Notes under the pieces: model-generated
The model's database searches: none
Told to the model about the DNA's origin: nothing
The model's input: only the letters and a program-made list of their open reading frames with translations
Made by a program: the position numbers and the translations under genes
Shown here: piece by piece, positions 29,680-39,257 of the stretch
Layout of the letters: each line of letters starts with the position of its first letter
How positions within the stretch are numbered: position 1 is the first letter of the stretch
From: Sphingobacterium sp. R2
GTDB taxonomy: Bacteria > Bacteroidota > Bacteroidia > Sphingobacteriales > Sphingobacteriaceae
Reading direction: 5' to 3'
Assembly (NCBI RefSeq): GCF_040760075.1
Contig: NZ_CP142884.1
Location: forward strand, 372,001-436,000
Length of the DNA: 64,000 nt

Positions 29680-29888
29680 GCCTTTTGTTCTTATTTATTT
29701 CATTTTGGACATAACTCACTGGAAGGATGGGAGATTATTTTTGGGAAGCCGTCTCCCATAGCGGAATTTAAGGGGCAGATGGCCGGTATCTTGCCCAGGT
29801 TGCATGCAGCAGGCAGCGCCGAGCTAAATGGCCTGCCGAATGCGTAATATAGGACGGCCGATCGAAGGCATCAAAGACGCTACCATGT

Positions 29889-29986
29889 TATAGCTTAGTT
29901 TAGGGTTTACTTAGGGTTTAGTTAGGGTTTGTTTAGGTTTAGTATAGGTTGAACCCATACTAAACCTAACTTAAGACTAAGCTATA
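29889..29986. repeat. TTTAGGG-like tandem repeats inside an imperfect hairpin
   Basis: Between 29899 and 29942 the motif TTAGGGTTTA or a one-base variant occurs about five times. The segment 29933-29948 pairs with 29954-29969 (one mismatch, loop TTGAA), and outer arms 29889-29899 and 29976-29986 (TATAGCTTAGT) pair as well, so the whole 98 bases can fold. No gene overlaps it. Confidence 0.7.
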
Positions 29987-30244
29987 GGTAAACAAATTCT
30001 AGACTAATGAATAAAAGAGTTATTACATTGTTTTCCATATTCAATCCACACTGAAACGGGATACGCTCAAAAAAGCCACCGCCAGCTCGCATGGCGAGAA
30101 TGCTTCCACAATAGGTTCATTCAGAAAGCCATCAAATATAAATCGCAAGTACACACCTCGGTTAATCAGCGATCGACAAAATAATAGAAATAGAAAAAAT
30201 TTACAATCAGCTAGAACTGCTGCATTAGGAAATAAAGAAATAAA

Positions 30245-30643
30245 TTAGTCCTTTTCATCAGTTTTAAAAACCCAAAAACGTTGAAGTGTATAGTTGAAGC
30301 CCAAAGAAACGAGCAACTCTACAACAAGTTTTGAGAAAAGGAAATTCACATGATATACATCAACTAAAAAATGAATACCTGTAGACTTCAGTGCAATGCT
30401 ACCACAAACAACAATCACAAATTTCCATAGTTGGCTTCCTACAGACTTTTGTGTGCTTCCAAACGACCAGTAGCGATTGATCAGAAAATTAACAATTGCT
30501 CCAAGGCTGCCGCTAATAGCATTAGAAAAAGGAGCACTGATATGAAGTAATTTATAGCACGCTGAGTATACCCCAAAATCAAACAAACCGCCTAAAAAGG
30601 CGGAAAGTTGCGCTTTTAAAAAAGTAACAAACTTGGAAGACAT
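30245..30643 (-). CDS. GtrA-like membrane protein
   Basis: Small integral membrane protein of 132 residues with four hydrophobic segments. It begins with the GtrA pattern FLKAQLSAFLGGLFDFGVY, contains GAIVNFLINRYWSF (the conserved NF..N..W..F of the family), and ends with GFNYTLQRFWVF, the repeated motif in helix 4. GtrA proteins are thought to flip polyprenyl-linked sugars or bind such lipids. It is the last gene of the sphingolipid operon, starting 2 bases after the CDP-alcohol phosphotransferase stop, so a role in moving a sphingolipid or its glycosylated form is an inference from position. Confidence 0.88.
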   Translation of the reverse strand: MSSKFVTFLKAQLSAFLGGLFDFGVYSACYKLLHISAPFSNAISGSLGAIVNFLINRYWSFGSTQKSVGSQLWKFVIVVCGSIALKSTGIHFLVDVYHVNFLFSKLVVELLVSLGFNYTLQRFWVFKTDEKD

Positions 30644-30645
30644 CG

Positions 30646-31338
30646 TTAAATATTCTCCTCCTGCTGTTTCATCAATTTATCCTCTTTATCTTTTTCATCG
30701 CCCAATTTGAGAAGTAGGCGCGTATCATTTGCATTAATTATAAATAGCGCAATACAAATTACAAGTACGCACCAATTAATGGATCCAGGCATTAAGACTT
30801 CGAAGAGCATGACTAATGAAATAACCACGCGGATTTCAGTGGGGCCCAAAATCCCAGCATCTATTGTATACTTATCCGTAATTCTATACCTAAGCTGAGA
30901 AATAATCATTGCCCAACCATATAATGCCACTAATGAAAAACCCAGGTACTTGTAATCTCCTACAGTGTAAAGCACATATCCCAGTCCAATGAAAACCGTA
31001 CTGATCCAATCCATTACAATATCCAACGCAAAACCGTACCACCGACGGGATTTATTCCGATAAAATGCGATCCGTCCATCCAATGAATCACCAAACCACT
31101 GCACAAAAAAACCAGGAATTCCTAGAAGTAAATAACGGATATCAACGTATTCGGCCAGTATAAAACTTCCCAATATCATTAACGAACCTAGAAATCCGAT
31201 GGCTGTAAGTCCATCAGAAGTAATCCAATTTGGGATTCGGGGAACGAGATACGAAATAAGCTTTTGTTCGGGTTCACTTAAGATATTTGTTCGCTTTCTA
31301 TCCTGAAAAAGCTTTTTATTTATTTTTAACTCACTCAT
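30646..31338 (-). CDS. CDP-alcohol phosphatidyltransferase family protein, atypical motif (candidate sphingolipid headgroup enzyme)
   Basis: Integral membrane enzyme of 230 residues with about six hydrophobic segments. The family signature D-x2-D-G-x2-A-R-x8-G-x3-D-x3-D is recognisable as D84, D87, G88, A91, G102, D106 and D110, so all four metal-binding aspartates are present. The usual Arg after Ala is Phe92, and the next gap is one residue longer. Such enzymes swap CMP of a CDP-alcohol for another alcohol. In this operon it could attach phosphoethanolamine, phosphoinositol or a similar headgroup to ceramide, which is inference. It could instead be an ordinary phospholipid synthase. Gaps of 9 and 2 bases join it to its neighbours. 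Confidence 0.85.
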   Translation of the reverse strand: MSELKINKKLFQDRKRTNILSEPEQKLISYLVPRIPNWITSDGLTAIGFLGSLMILGSFILAEYVDIRYLLLGIPGFFVQWFGDSLDGRIAFYRNKSRRWYGFALDIVMDWISTVFIGLGYVLYTVGDYKYLGFSLVALYGWAMIISQLRYRITDKYTIDAGILGPTEIRVVISLVMLFEVLMPGSINWCVLVICIALFIINANDTRLLLKLGDEKDKEDKLMKQQEENI

Positions 31339-31347
31339 TATCTGCTA

Positions 31348-32340
31348 TTATAGCCATTTATTTTCTTTATACCAAGCCAATGCCTCCATTAAGCCTTTCT
31401 TCAAATCATATTTAGGTTGGTATTGTATGTGACGTTGGGCAGCAGAGATATCACAGCCCCAGTTTTCTGCTGTAAGTTCATTTAGCCTTTCCGGATATAA
31501 TACAGGTATTGCTTTAGATTTTCTATACAGAAGCTCAAAAATAACGGCGATCGCTTTCACAATCCCTAAAGGAATGTGCATACGAAACATTCTCTTTTGG
31601 CTAAACTCTTTAAAAATTTTCGCCATATCATAACGGCTATATACCTGTCCGTCACTGAGGTTATACACCTGTTTTCCTCCCTGATCAAAACGGCAGGCAT
31701 GAAGAATGGCCTGTACCAAGTCGGCAACATAAATGAAGCTAAGCTTCTGTGGCGAGCGGCCAACATATGCATCCATACCTCCGTTCATGGTTTTAAAAAG
31801 AATAAAGATATCCTTTTCACGGGGACCATATACTGCAGTAGGCCGCAAAATTGTTAGTGGATAATCTTTAAAGTCATTCAATATAAGTTCCGCTTTCTGC
31901 TTACTACGTCCATATGCTGTAACCGGATGATAGGGATTACCTTCATCAATCAGCATTGCATCATAGCGAACGGGACCAATAGCGGCCAAACTACTAACAA
32001 AAACAAATCTTTTGATGGGATTTTTTAATGAAAAACAAGCTGCTGCCAAACTTTTTGTATACACAACATTGACCTTTTCAAGATCTTCTTCACGTTTGGC
32101 ACGTGTCATTGCCGCAGCATGAACTACATAGGAATAATTTTCAGCTTCCAACAATGTTCTGATAGATCCTTCATCAGAGAAATCTGGGTAAACAAACCTA
32201 TCTACAACGGAGCGAATTTCTGAAACATCACTTGACTTTCTCACCGCAGCATGAACTTCCATCCCTGCCGCCTTCGCTGCTCTTGTCAAATGATAACCTA
32301 CAAAACCACTCGCTCCGGTGATTAATATTTTTTCTATCAT
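31348..32340 (-). CDS. NAD(P)-dependent epimerase/dehydratase family protein (candidate ceramide reductase CerR)
   Basis: Extended short-chain dehydrogenase of 330 residues. The Rossmann glycine motif GASGFVGYH is at 9-17, catalytic Tyr143 and Lys147 in YGRSK, and Ser116/117 in FVSSLAA. In Caulobacter a protein of this family (CerR) reduces the keto group left by serine palmitoyltransferase, after acylation. Position directly after the GNAT-like gene, with the start overlapping its stop by 4 bases, supports the same role here. Alternatives are a nucleotide-sugar epimerase or 3-beta-HSD-like enzyme, but no sugar genes are nearby. Confidence 0.85.
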   Translation of the reverse strand: MIEKILITGASGFVGYHLTRAAKAAGMEVHAAVRKSSDVSEIRSVVDRFVYPDFSDEGSIRTLLEAENYSYVVHAAAMTRAKREEDLEKVNVVYTKSLAAACFSLKNPIKRFVFVSSLAAIGPVRYDAMLIDEGNPYHPVTAYGRSKQKAELILNDFKDYPLTILRPTAVYGPREKDIFILFKTMNGGMDAYVGRSPQKLSFIYVADLVQAILHACRFDQGGKQVYNLSDGQVYSRYDMAKIFKEFSQKRMFRMHIPLGIVKAIAVIFELLYRKSKAIPVLYPERLNELTAENWGCDISAAQRHIQYQPKYDLKKGLMEALAWYKENKWL

Positions 32341-33458
32341 AATGATTTTTGATACAAACGATAACGTTTGTACAATTCTCCATTCATTTGCTCAATCGCG
32401 TGGTTCATCATATAATTGTGCTCCAACATCCATGAACATTCGGCCCCTTTAATATTGGAATCTTTTGATTCTTTTATAATTCGACCATATAAACACGCCT
32501 CAATACCTAGTTTACGGTAGTCTTCCAGCACCCCTAACATGAGTACGCGAAGCAAATTTATTTTTTTCCTTCCAAATAACAATTTAAAAATGCCCGTAGG
32601 AAGTAAACGACCCCGCTTCACCTTAATCAGGATCTGGTTAATATCCGGTATGCCCAGGCCAAAACCAACAAGTTCACCGTCTTTCTCAGCTACGATAGCA
32701 AACCGAGGATCCAGGATCATTTTTAGATCCTTGGCTGTATAATTAAACTCGTCTTCGGTCATGGGAACAAATCCCGAATTTTTATCCCATGCTCTATTGT
32801 AAATATCACGAACCCTTGCCGCCTCATTTTTAAAATCTTTCACATTGAACTGACGCAAGGTGATCCCAGATCTTTTCAGACGCTCCTCCAGCCTATCCAA
32901 AAGCAATACAGAACGCTTATCAGCAGATTTCTCCATCACCAAATAAGCGCGTAAGTCCACTTTATGACCATAGCCTGAATTGGTAATTAGATCGATGTAA
33001 TAGGGTGAATTATACGGCATCATAGCTACAGGTGGCATATCAAAGCCTTCAACCAATAAACCTACAGTGTCATTGGTAGATAAGTTAATCGGCCCCACAA
33101 TCGTATCACCACCTTTTGCTTTCACCCATTTTTCTGCTGTTTCAAACAATGCATTTGCGACCTCCTGATCATCTATACAGTCGAAAAATCCCCATTGCCC
33201 CTCATTCACGTGATTAAAGGCGTTATGGTTATTATTCCAGATTGCACAAATGCGGCCAACAATTTTATCGTTACGATAAGCTAGAAAAGGTTGTGCTTGA
33301 GAATGTTTATAAAAAGGATGCTTGTCAGGGGAAAGCAAATCGTTTTGTTCGAGAAATAAGGCCGGTACATAATTAGGATTTCCCTCATAAAGACTATGAG
33401 GGAAATCTATAAACAGCCGTCTTTGTTTCTTCGTTTCAACGGGTATAATCTGAATCAT
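32337..33458 (-). CDS. GNAT-fold protein (candidate bacterial ceramide synthase bCerS)
   Basis: Soluble-looking protein of 373 residues. The N-terminal 190 residues are a divergent GNAT-like half (FLAYRNDKIVGRICAIW, then VGPINLSTNDTVGLLVEGFD), and the C-terminal half has a second GNAT-like core: FAIVAEKDGELVGFGLGIPD, then LGVLEDYRKLGIEACLYGRI, where RKLGIEA sits at the acyl-CoA loop. The bacterial ceramide synthase described in Caulobacter is a GNAT-related acyltransferase encoded near spt; the position between spt and the reductase fits that. The start is 11 bases after the spt stop. The generic label would be N-acetyltransferase, but the lipid context makes N-acylation more likely. Confidence 0.8.
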   Translation of the reverse strand: MIQIIPVETKKQRRLFIDFPHSLYEGNPNYVPALFLEQNDLLSPDKHPFYKHSQAQPFLAYRNDKIVGRICAIWNNNHNAFNHVNEGQWGFFDCIDDQEVANALFETAEKWVKAKGGDTIVGPINLSTNDTVGLLVEGFDMPPVAMMPYNSPYYIDLITNSGYGHKVDLRAYLVMEKSADKRSVLLLDRLEERLKRSGITLRQFNVKDFKNEAARVRDIYNRAWDKNSGFVPMTEDEFNYTAKDLKMILDPRFAIVAEKDGELVGFGLGIPDINQILIKVKRGRLLPTGIFKLLFGRKKINLLRVLMLGVLEDYRKLGIEACLYGRIIKESKDSNIKGAECSWMLEHNYMMNHAIEQMNGELYKRYRLYQKSL

Positions 33459-33469
33459 ACGATTAGATT

Positions 33470-34705
<1,236 letters not shown>

Positions 34706-34725
34706 TTAGATGTTATTGTAACAAA

Positions 34726-34733
34726 CAAAATTA
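34726..34733 (-). promoter_or_regulatory. -7 box of sphingolipid operon
   Basis: Minus-strand TAATTTTG matches TAnnTTTG; leader of about 52 bases before the spt start. Confidence 0.5.
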
Positions 34734-34989
34734 TCGAACTGGACTTTTATATAAAAAACTCGGCCTCCGATGAAAAATCTGCTATATCCACAATGTAAGC
34801 TAAAATTCTACGTTGTATATATTCACAATAATTCCAAAAAAACGTTGCAAACATACGAAAACATAAGCTGACTTTCACTTAAATTTAGTCATATTTTTAA
34901 GACATCGTCCAAAACAGTTAATTTTATTTTAATACTACGCTAACATCCCTCCACATAATTCTACTTTAAAATAAGACAATTTTAATAAT

Positions 34990-34997
34990 TATATTTG
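34990..34997 (+). promoter_or_regulatory. -7 box before smpB
   Basis: TATATTTG matches TAnnTTTG; leader near 80 bases. Confidence 0.45.
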
Positions 34998-35080
34998 CGA
35001 ACTTTAAATTATCCTATAATTAGTTACATTTAGGTTCATTGCAATAGCAATGGTGTAGACTTACTAATATACAACAATAT

Positions 35081-35536
35081 ATGGCTTTATCTTCAGATAT
35101 CAATATAAAAAATAAAAAAGCTTCTTTTGAATATCACTTACTAGACAAGTACATAGCAGGAATTCGCCTATTGGGAACAGAAATAAAATCCATTCGCGAA
35201 GGCAAGGCAAATATCAACGATAGTTTCTGCAGTTTTTTTGAAGACGGACTCTACATTCGTAACATGCACATTGCCGAATACTCCATGGGTTCTTTCTATA
35301 ATCACGAAGCAAAACGGGACCGTCAGCTGCTATTGACAAAAAGAGAATTAAAAAAATTGAAAGAAAAAGGGGAAGAACGTGGTTTTACCATCGTCCCTTT
35401 ACGCATTTTTATCAGTCCACGTGGTTTCGCTAAAGTTGAAATTGCCTTGGCTCAGGGCAAAAAGGATTTCGACAAACGGGAAAACATTAAAGAAAGAGAT
35501 GTCAAGCGTGAACTCGACCGTGTAATGAAATTCTAG
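35081..35536 (+). CDS. smpB: SsrA-binding protein SmpB
   Basis: Binds tmRNA and brings it to stalled ribosomes for trans-translation. The protein of 151 residues has the family hallmarks: the beta-barrel start NKKASFEYHLLDKYIAGI, LLGTEIKSIREGKANINDSF, and YNHEAKRDRQLLLTKRELKKL. The C-terminal basic tail KKDFDKRENIKERDVKREL fills the mRNA channel. The length is typical. The tmRNA gene is not in this window. The AraC-type gene ends two bases downstream on the other strand, so the two genes converge without a visible terminator hairpin. Confidence 0.96.
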   Translation: MALSSDINIKNKKASFEYHLLDKYIAGIRLLGTEIKSIREGKANINDSFCSFFEDGLYIRNMHIAEYSMGSFYNHEAKRDRQLLLTKRELKKLKEKGEERGFTIVPLRIFISPRGFAKVEIALAQGKKDFDKRENIKERDVKRELDRVMKF

Positions 35537-35537
35537 G

Positions 35538-36440
35538 TTAACGCGCCAGGACATATGCGCCTGGCGTAATGCCCACTCTACTTTTAAAAAGCCGAACAAA
35601 ATAGTTGACATCGTTAAACCCAGCACCATAGCAAGACTCCTTTACATTGCGGGTTAGCAAAAGCATCTTTTTTGCTACCTCAATACGCTGTTGGATCACA
35701 TACTCCATAGGACTAAGCCCCAGCTCGCGGTTAAACATCCGCGTAAGGCTCGCCTTACTCATGTGAGCAGTCCGTTCGAGGAGTGCCATTGTAATTTTCT
35801 CCGTAATATGCTTCTGAATAAATTCCTGCAAATGTAGCAGAATTTTGTTGGGCGATTTACCAATTTTCAATGCTATCGATGACTGAGACTGCAATAACCG
35901 AATTGTAAGCTCTTTAAAGGCGAGATCGGCGAGCACATCTTTTAACGGATTTTCGCTGATAATAATCTGAAATAACTTATTCACCAAATCTGCGAGCTCC
36001 GTAGAATTATAGAGGTGAAAAAGGTCTGGATCAATACGCCACTGATTGACCTGCTCTTTGGGATAAAATTCATTCAAATAGTCTAAAACTGCCGCTATCT
36101 TCTCTTTATGAATCGTCAAAGCAGTACACTGCGTAGGCTTTTCTAAAGTGGCTTCAGGAAAATCGATGTGCATGCCAACAAGCGCGGGCAATACCATCAT
36201 CTGCCCCGGCAGATAATCAAAAGCCTTTACATTATCCAAATGCATGATCTTCTTCCCTTGGATCATATTAATCATAACAAGATCATCGAAACACAAGGGC
36301 ACCTGTTCAGAAACACGATACGTTTCGTAGATGTTAAGCTCTAGGCTATCTAACGTGAATGCGCGTCGGTTTTCCACTAATGTACTCAACTCCCGAGCCT
36401 GAGAAAGTGGCAATGTATGAATTAACTTCCTGTCTCCCAT
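35538..36440 (-). CDS. AraC family transcriptional regulator
   Basis: Regulator of 300 residues. The C-terminal 100 residues are the double helix-turn-helix: ITMALLERTAHMSKASLTRMFNR, then SPMEYVIQQRIEVAKKMLL and a second unit ending YGAGFNDVNYFVRLFKSRVGITPGAY, the usual AraC signature. The N-terminal 180 residues resemble the AraC_N cupin-like domain seen in regulators of aldehyde dehydrogenase genes. It is divergent from the aldehyde dehydrogenase gene with a 172-base intergenic region, so it very probably controls that gene. The inducer is unknown. Confidence 0.9.
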   Translation of the reverse strand: MGDRKLIHTLPLSQARELSTLVENRRAFTLDSLELNIYETYRVSEQVPLCFDDLVMINMIQGKKIMHLDNVKAFDYLPGQMMVLPALVGMHIDFPEATLEKPTQCTALTIHKEKIAAVLDYLNEFYPKEQVNQWRIDPDLFHLYNSTELADLVNKLFQIIISENPLKDVLADLAFKELTIRLLQSQSSIALKIGKSPNKILLHLQEFIQKHITEKITMALLERTAHMSKASLTRMFNRELGLSPMEYVIQQRIEVAKKMLLLTRNVKESCYGAGFNDVNYFVRLFKSRVGITPGAYVLAR

Positions 36441-36470
36441 GATATACCAATTAAATAAATGGCTTTAGAT

Positions 36471-36478
36471 CAAATATA
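36471..36478 (-). promoter_or_regulatory. -7 box before araC-type gene
   Basis: Minus-strand TATATTTG matches TAnnTTTG; leader of about 26 bases. Confidence 0.45.
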
Positions 36479-36568
36479 ACAAAAAAATGGAACGTCAGTT
36501 TTCACCCCTTTGAAACAATCGTGCTATGTTTTGGATCGATACTGCTACGGGATTGAATAATTGCTGGC

Positions 36569-36576
36569 TAACTTTG
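36569..36576 (+). promoter_or_regulatory. -7 box before aldehyde dehydrogenase gene
   Basis: TAACTTTG matches TAnnTTTG; leader near 32 bases before ATG 36613. Confidence 0.5.
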
Positions 36577-36612
36577 ATAAGAAGGGAATAAAAATAATTA
36601 AAAATAACCCAT

Positions 36613-38115
36613 ATGAGCGCAATTAAAAGGCCATCGTTCAAAGAACGATATGACAACTACATTGGTGGTAAATTCGTCGCACCAGTACAAGGAAAATATT
36701 TTGATAACATCTCACCAGTAGACGGAAAGGTATTTACGCAAGTTGCCCATTCCACAAAAGAAGATCTGGATCTAGCTGTTGATACTGCAGCTAAAGCCTT
36801 TGAAACTTGGGGAAAGACATCAGCCACTGAACGGAGCATCATCCTAAATAAAATCGCCGACCGTATTGAAGCCAATTTAGAATATATCGCGGCCGTTGAG
36901 ACCATAGACAACGGAAAGGCGGTACGCGAAACGCTAAATGCTGACATCCCCTTAGCAATTGATCATTTTCGATATTTTGCGGGTGTAATCCGAGCTGAGG
37001 AAGGTTCCATAAGTGAATTGGACAGTAACACCGTATCCTTGATTGTACACGAACCAATCGGGGTGATTGCACAGATTATTCCATGGAATTTCCCGATTCT
37101 AATGGCGGTATGGAAACTAGCTCCAGCGCTTGCTGCAGGGAATACTGTTGTACTAAAACCTGCTGAAAGCACACCGGCATCAATTCTTATTTTGATGGAA
37201 ATAATTGGTGATTTGATTCCCGCGGGAGTGGTTAATATCGTCAACGGTTTCGGTGCGGAACTTGGTCGCGCCTTAGTCACCAACCCAAAGGTTTCCAAAG
37301 CAGCATTCACGGGTTCCACAGCAACAGGCCGTTTGGTGATGCAGTATGCCACTGAAAACATCATTCCAGTAACACTCGAACTCGGCGGAAAATCGCCAAA
37401 TATTTTCTTCAGTTCGGTGATGGATGCCGATGACGCATTTTTGGATAAGGCGATCGAAGGCGCGGTGCTATTTGCACTCAATCAAGGAGAGATTTGTACA
37501 TGTCCTTCACGTTTATTGGTACAGGAAGATATCTACGATAGATTTATAGCTAAAGTCGTTGATCGGGTCAATAAGATCAAAGTTGGAGACCCATTAGATC
37601 CATCAACCATGATGGGCGCTCAGGCATCAAAAATCCAAAAAGACAAGATCATGTCCTATATTAAACTAGGTAAAGAAGAAGGAGCAGAAGTGTTAACCGG
37701 TGGCGATGAAAACAATGTTGGCGAGGGCTTTGAAGATGGCTACTACATTAAGCCAACCCTATTCAAAGGCAATAATAAAATGCGGATTTTCCAGGAAGAA
37801 ATATTTGGACCAGTACTGGCAGTCACTACCTTCAAAGATGAGGAGGAAGCAATTGCCATCGCCAACGATACAATGTATGGACTGGGAGCTGGTGTATGGA
37901 CCAGAGATGCGCATCAGCTTTATCAGGTTCCACGTGCTATTCAGGCGGGCCGTGTTTGGGTAAATCAATATCATTCCTACCCTGCTGGAGCTCCGTTTGG
38001 TGGATACAAACAGTCAGGTATCGGACGGGAAAATCATAAAATGATGCTTGCACACTATAGACAGGCTAAAAACATGCTGATTTCCTACAGCAAAGAAAAA
38101 CTTGGCTTCTTCTAA
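36613..38115 (+). CDS. NAD(P)-dependent aldehyde dehydrogenase
   Basis: Oxidises an aldehyde to the acid with NAD(P). The catalytic cysteine is Cys295 in [11 protein letters not shown] and the general base is in [12 protein letters not shown]; the NAD-binding GSTATGR and the substrate-tunnel [23 protein letters not shown] are standard. At 500 residues it is full length. The GEICTC motif and AraC/DUF779 neighbours place it with AcoD/ExaC-type dehydrogenases acting on short aldehydes such as acetaldehyde. The promoter box at 36569 gives it its own start, and the divergent AraC gene is its likely regulator. Confidence 0.95.
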   Translation: MSAIKRPSFKERYDNYIGGKFVAPVQGKYFDNISPVDGKVFTQVAHSTKEDLDLAVDTAAKAFETWGKTSATERSIILNKIADRIEANLEYIAAVETIDNGKAVRETLNADIPLAIDHFRYFAGVIRAEEGSISELDSNTVSLIVHEPIGVIAQIIPWNFPILMAVWKLAPALAAGNTVVLKPAESTPASILILMEIIGDLIPAGVVNIVNGFGAELGRALVTNPKVSKAAFTGSTATGRLVMQYATENIIPVTLELGGKSPNIFFSSVMDADDAFLDKAIEGAVLFALNQGEICTCPSRLLVQEDIYDRFIAKVVDRVNKIKVGDPLDPSTMMGAQASKIQKDKIMSYIKLGKEEGAEVLTGGDENNVGEGFEDGYYIKPTLFKGNNKMRIFQEEIFGPVLAVTTFKDEEEAIAIANDTMYGLGAGVWTRDAHQLYQVPRAIQAGRVWVNQYHSYPAGAPFGGYKQSGIGRENHKMMLAHYRQAKNMLISYSKEKLGFF

Positions 38116-38209
38116 TAGAACTTTAATCGTAAGCTGACACCGTACTAGGTGGCATCGTCAAACGCTATGCTACCTGGTACGCTTTAAAAACGCAATCGAT
38201 CTTTCACGC

Positions 38210-38217
38210 TAAATTTG
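38210..38217 (+). promoter_or_regulatory. -7 box before DUF779 gene
   Basis: TAAATTTG matches TAnnTTTG; the gene could therefore be read independently of the dehydrogenase. Confidence 0.4.
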
Positions 38218-38255
38218 ATGTGGGCTAATTTTAATAAACATGATCCAATTTTATT

Positions 38256-38630
38256 ATGATAAATAGACTAGACGTTACGGATAAAGCAAAAGATCTTATT
38301 CATGAACTTGAAGCAAAACATGGTAAATTAATGTTCTACCAAGCGGGAGGTTGCTGTGAAGGTACTCAACCGCAGTGTTTTGAACAAGGAGGGTATTTTC
38401 CCCGTACAAATGACGCCATGATCGGACTAGCGGAAGGCTATGAATTCTGGGTTGATCGCGATCTCTTTGAGTATTGGAAACATGCACATTTCACATTAGA
38501 CGTACTGGATGGCTTTGGCCCTGGAGGCTTCTCGCTGGAAACTCCACTGGGCAAAACCTTCAAAGTTCACTACAGACTGTTTACATCAGAAGAGCTCAAT
38601 GAATTAAGCCCCGTCAAGAGAAACGAATAG
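38256..38630 (+). CDS. DUF779 domain protein
   Basis: Small soluble protein of 124 residues with the family motif QAGGCCEGTQPQCF near residue 30, containing the paired cysteines and a third cysteine, plus FWVDRDLFEYWKHAHFTLDV. DUF779 proteins sit next to acetaldehyde or aldehyde dehydrogenases in many bacteria, as here. Their function is not established; a metal- or aldehyde-related accessory role is likely from the cysteines and the partner gene. The gap to the dehydrogenase is 140 bases. Confidence 0.9.
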   Translation: MINRLDVTDKAKDLIHELEAKHGKLMFYQAGGCCEGTQPQCFEQGGYFPRTNDAMIGLAEGYEFWVDRDLFEYWKHAHFTLDVLDGFGPGGFSLETPLGKTFKVHYRLFTSEELNELSPVKRNE

Positions 38631-38704
38631 AAAAACACGTAAATCCATAGAATCACAACCCTATCGGAGACAACAATCGAAATTCTTAGATTGATCTCTG
38701 CACA

Positions 38705-38734
38705 AAAAAAGGACCTTTATTACGGTCCTTTTTT
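38705..38734. terminator. Bidirectional hairpin terminator
   Basis: 11-bp stem (38705-38715 with 38724-38734) with AAAAAA/TTTTTT ends and an 8-base loop. It lies between the convergent DUF779 and thioesterase genes. Confidence 0.82.
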
Positions 38735-38787
38735 ATGTTATAAATTTTCAGAATTTTCGTCTTCTACCCTAAAATAGCCTTCGAATT

Positions 38788-39189
38788 CTATTCAATATCC
38801 AAACCTTCAAGTACTGGAATCGGCTGCTTATTTTCATCCAGGGCAACGAATGTAAAGACACCTTCTATTGCCAACTCTCTCCCCTCCCTGTACATATGCT
38901 CCAAAAATATCTCGACCTTCACCTTCAAGCTGGTACGGCCAACATGTTGAACTCTTGCGATAGCTTCTATAATACTTCCTGAAGGAATAGCTTTATTAAA
39001 GTCTATACGATCTGTTGATACAGTGACCAACGTTTTGCGACAAAATCGTGTTGCAGCCATAAACGACACTTCATCCATAATGGACATGGCCTTGCCGCCG
39101 AATAAAGTATCGTGATGATTCGTCAAAAACGGAAACACAGTGGTACAAACATGTGTTTCAGACAAATCAATACGTTCTTGTAAAGTCAT
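38788..39189 (-). CDS. Acyl-CoA thioesterase, hotdog fold (YciA-like)
   Basis: Hydrolyses acyl-CoA to free acid and CoA. The 133 residues form one hotdog domain: TNHHDTLFGGKAMSIMDE (N-H-x3-L-F-G-G-x8-D, the YciA/BACH active-site stretch), then AIPSGSIIEAIARVQHVGRTSLKVKVEIF. The length is typical for a single-domain member. It is followed downstream by a terminator and preceded by the MutS-like gene in the same direction, with a box at 39222-39229 suggesting a separate promoter. Confidence 0.9.
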   Translation of the reverse strand: MTLQERIDLSETHVCTTVFPFLTNHHDTLFGGKAMSIMDEVSFMAATRFCRKTLVTVSTDRIDFNKAIPSGSIIEAIARVQHVGRTSLKVKVEIFLEHMYREGRELAIEGVFTFVALDENKQPIPVLEGLDIE

Positions 39190-39221
39190 TTATTGTTTTA
39201 TTTAGTGGATTTAAGAGGAGA

Positions 39222-39229
39222 CAAATGTA
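39222..39229 (-). promoter_or_regulatory. -7 box before thioesterase gene
   Basis: Minus-strand TACATTTG matches TAnnTTTG; leader of about 28 bases. It sits inside the 68-base gap after the MutS-like gene. Confidence 0.4.
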
Positions 39230-39257
39230 AATCAATCTCCTTTCAGTTGAGTCATTT

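Larger units (their letters stand above)
29221..30244. other. 1-kb non-coding region upstream of the rRNA operon
   Basis: No convincing gene is visible; the 70-residue frame at 29635-29847 has no family features. The region holds the rRNA leader (29221 to about 29460), two promoter boxes, a long T/A-rich stretch at 29480-29525, and the TTTAGGG-like repeat hairpin at 29889-29986. From 29990 to 30244 I see nothing beyond AT-rich spacer downstream of the sphingolipid operon. Confidence 0.6.

Noticed and set aside
29635..29847. 70-codon frame upstream of the rRNA operon
   Set aside because: It spans promoter P1 on the opposite strand and shows no start signal or family pattern.
29889..29990. Real telomere or linear-chromosome end
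   Set aside because: It is internal, short and degenerate, flanked by ordinary chromosome; only the resemblance to TTTAGGG is noted.
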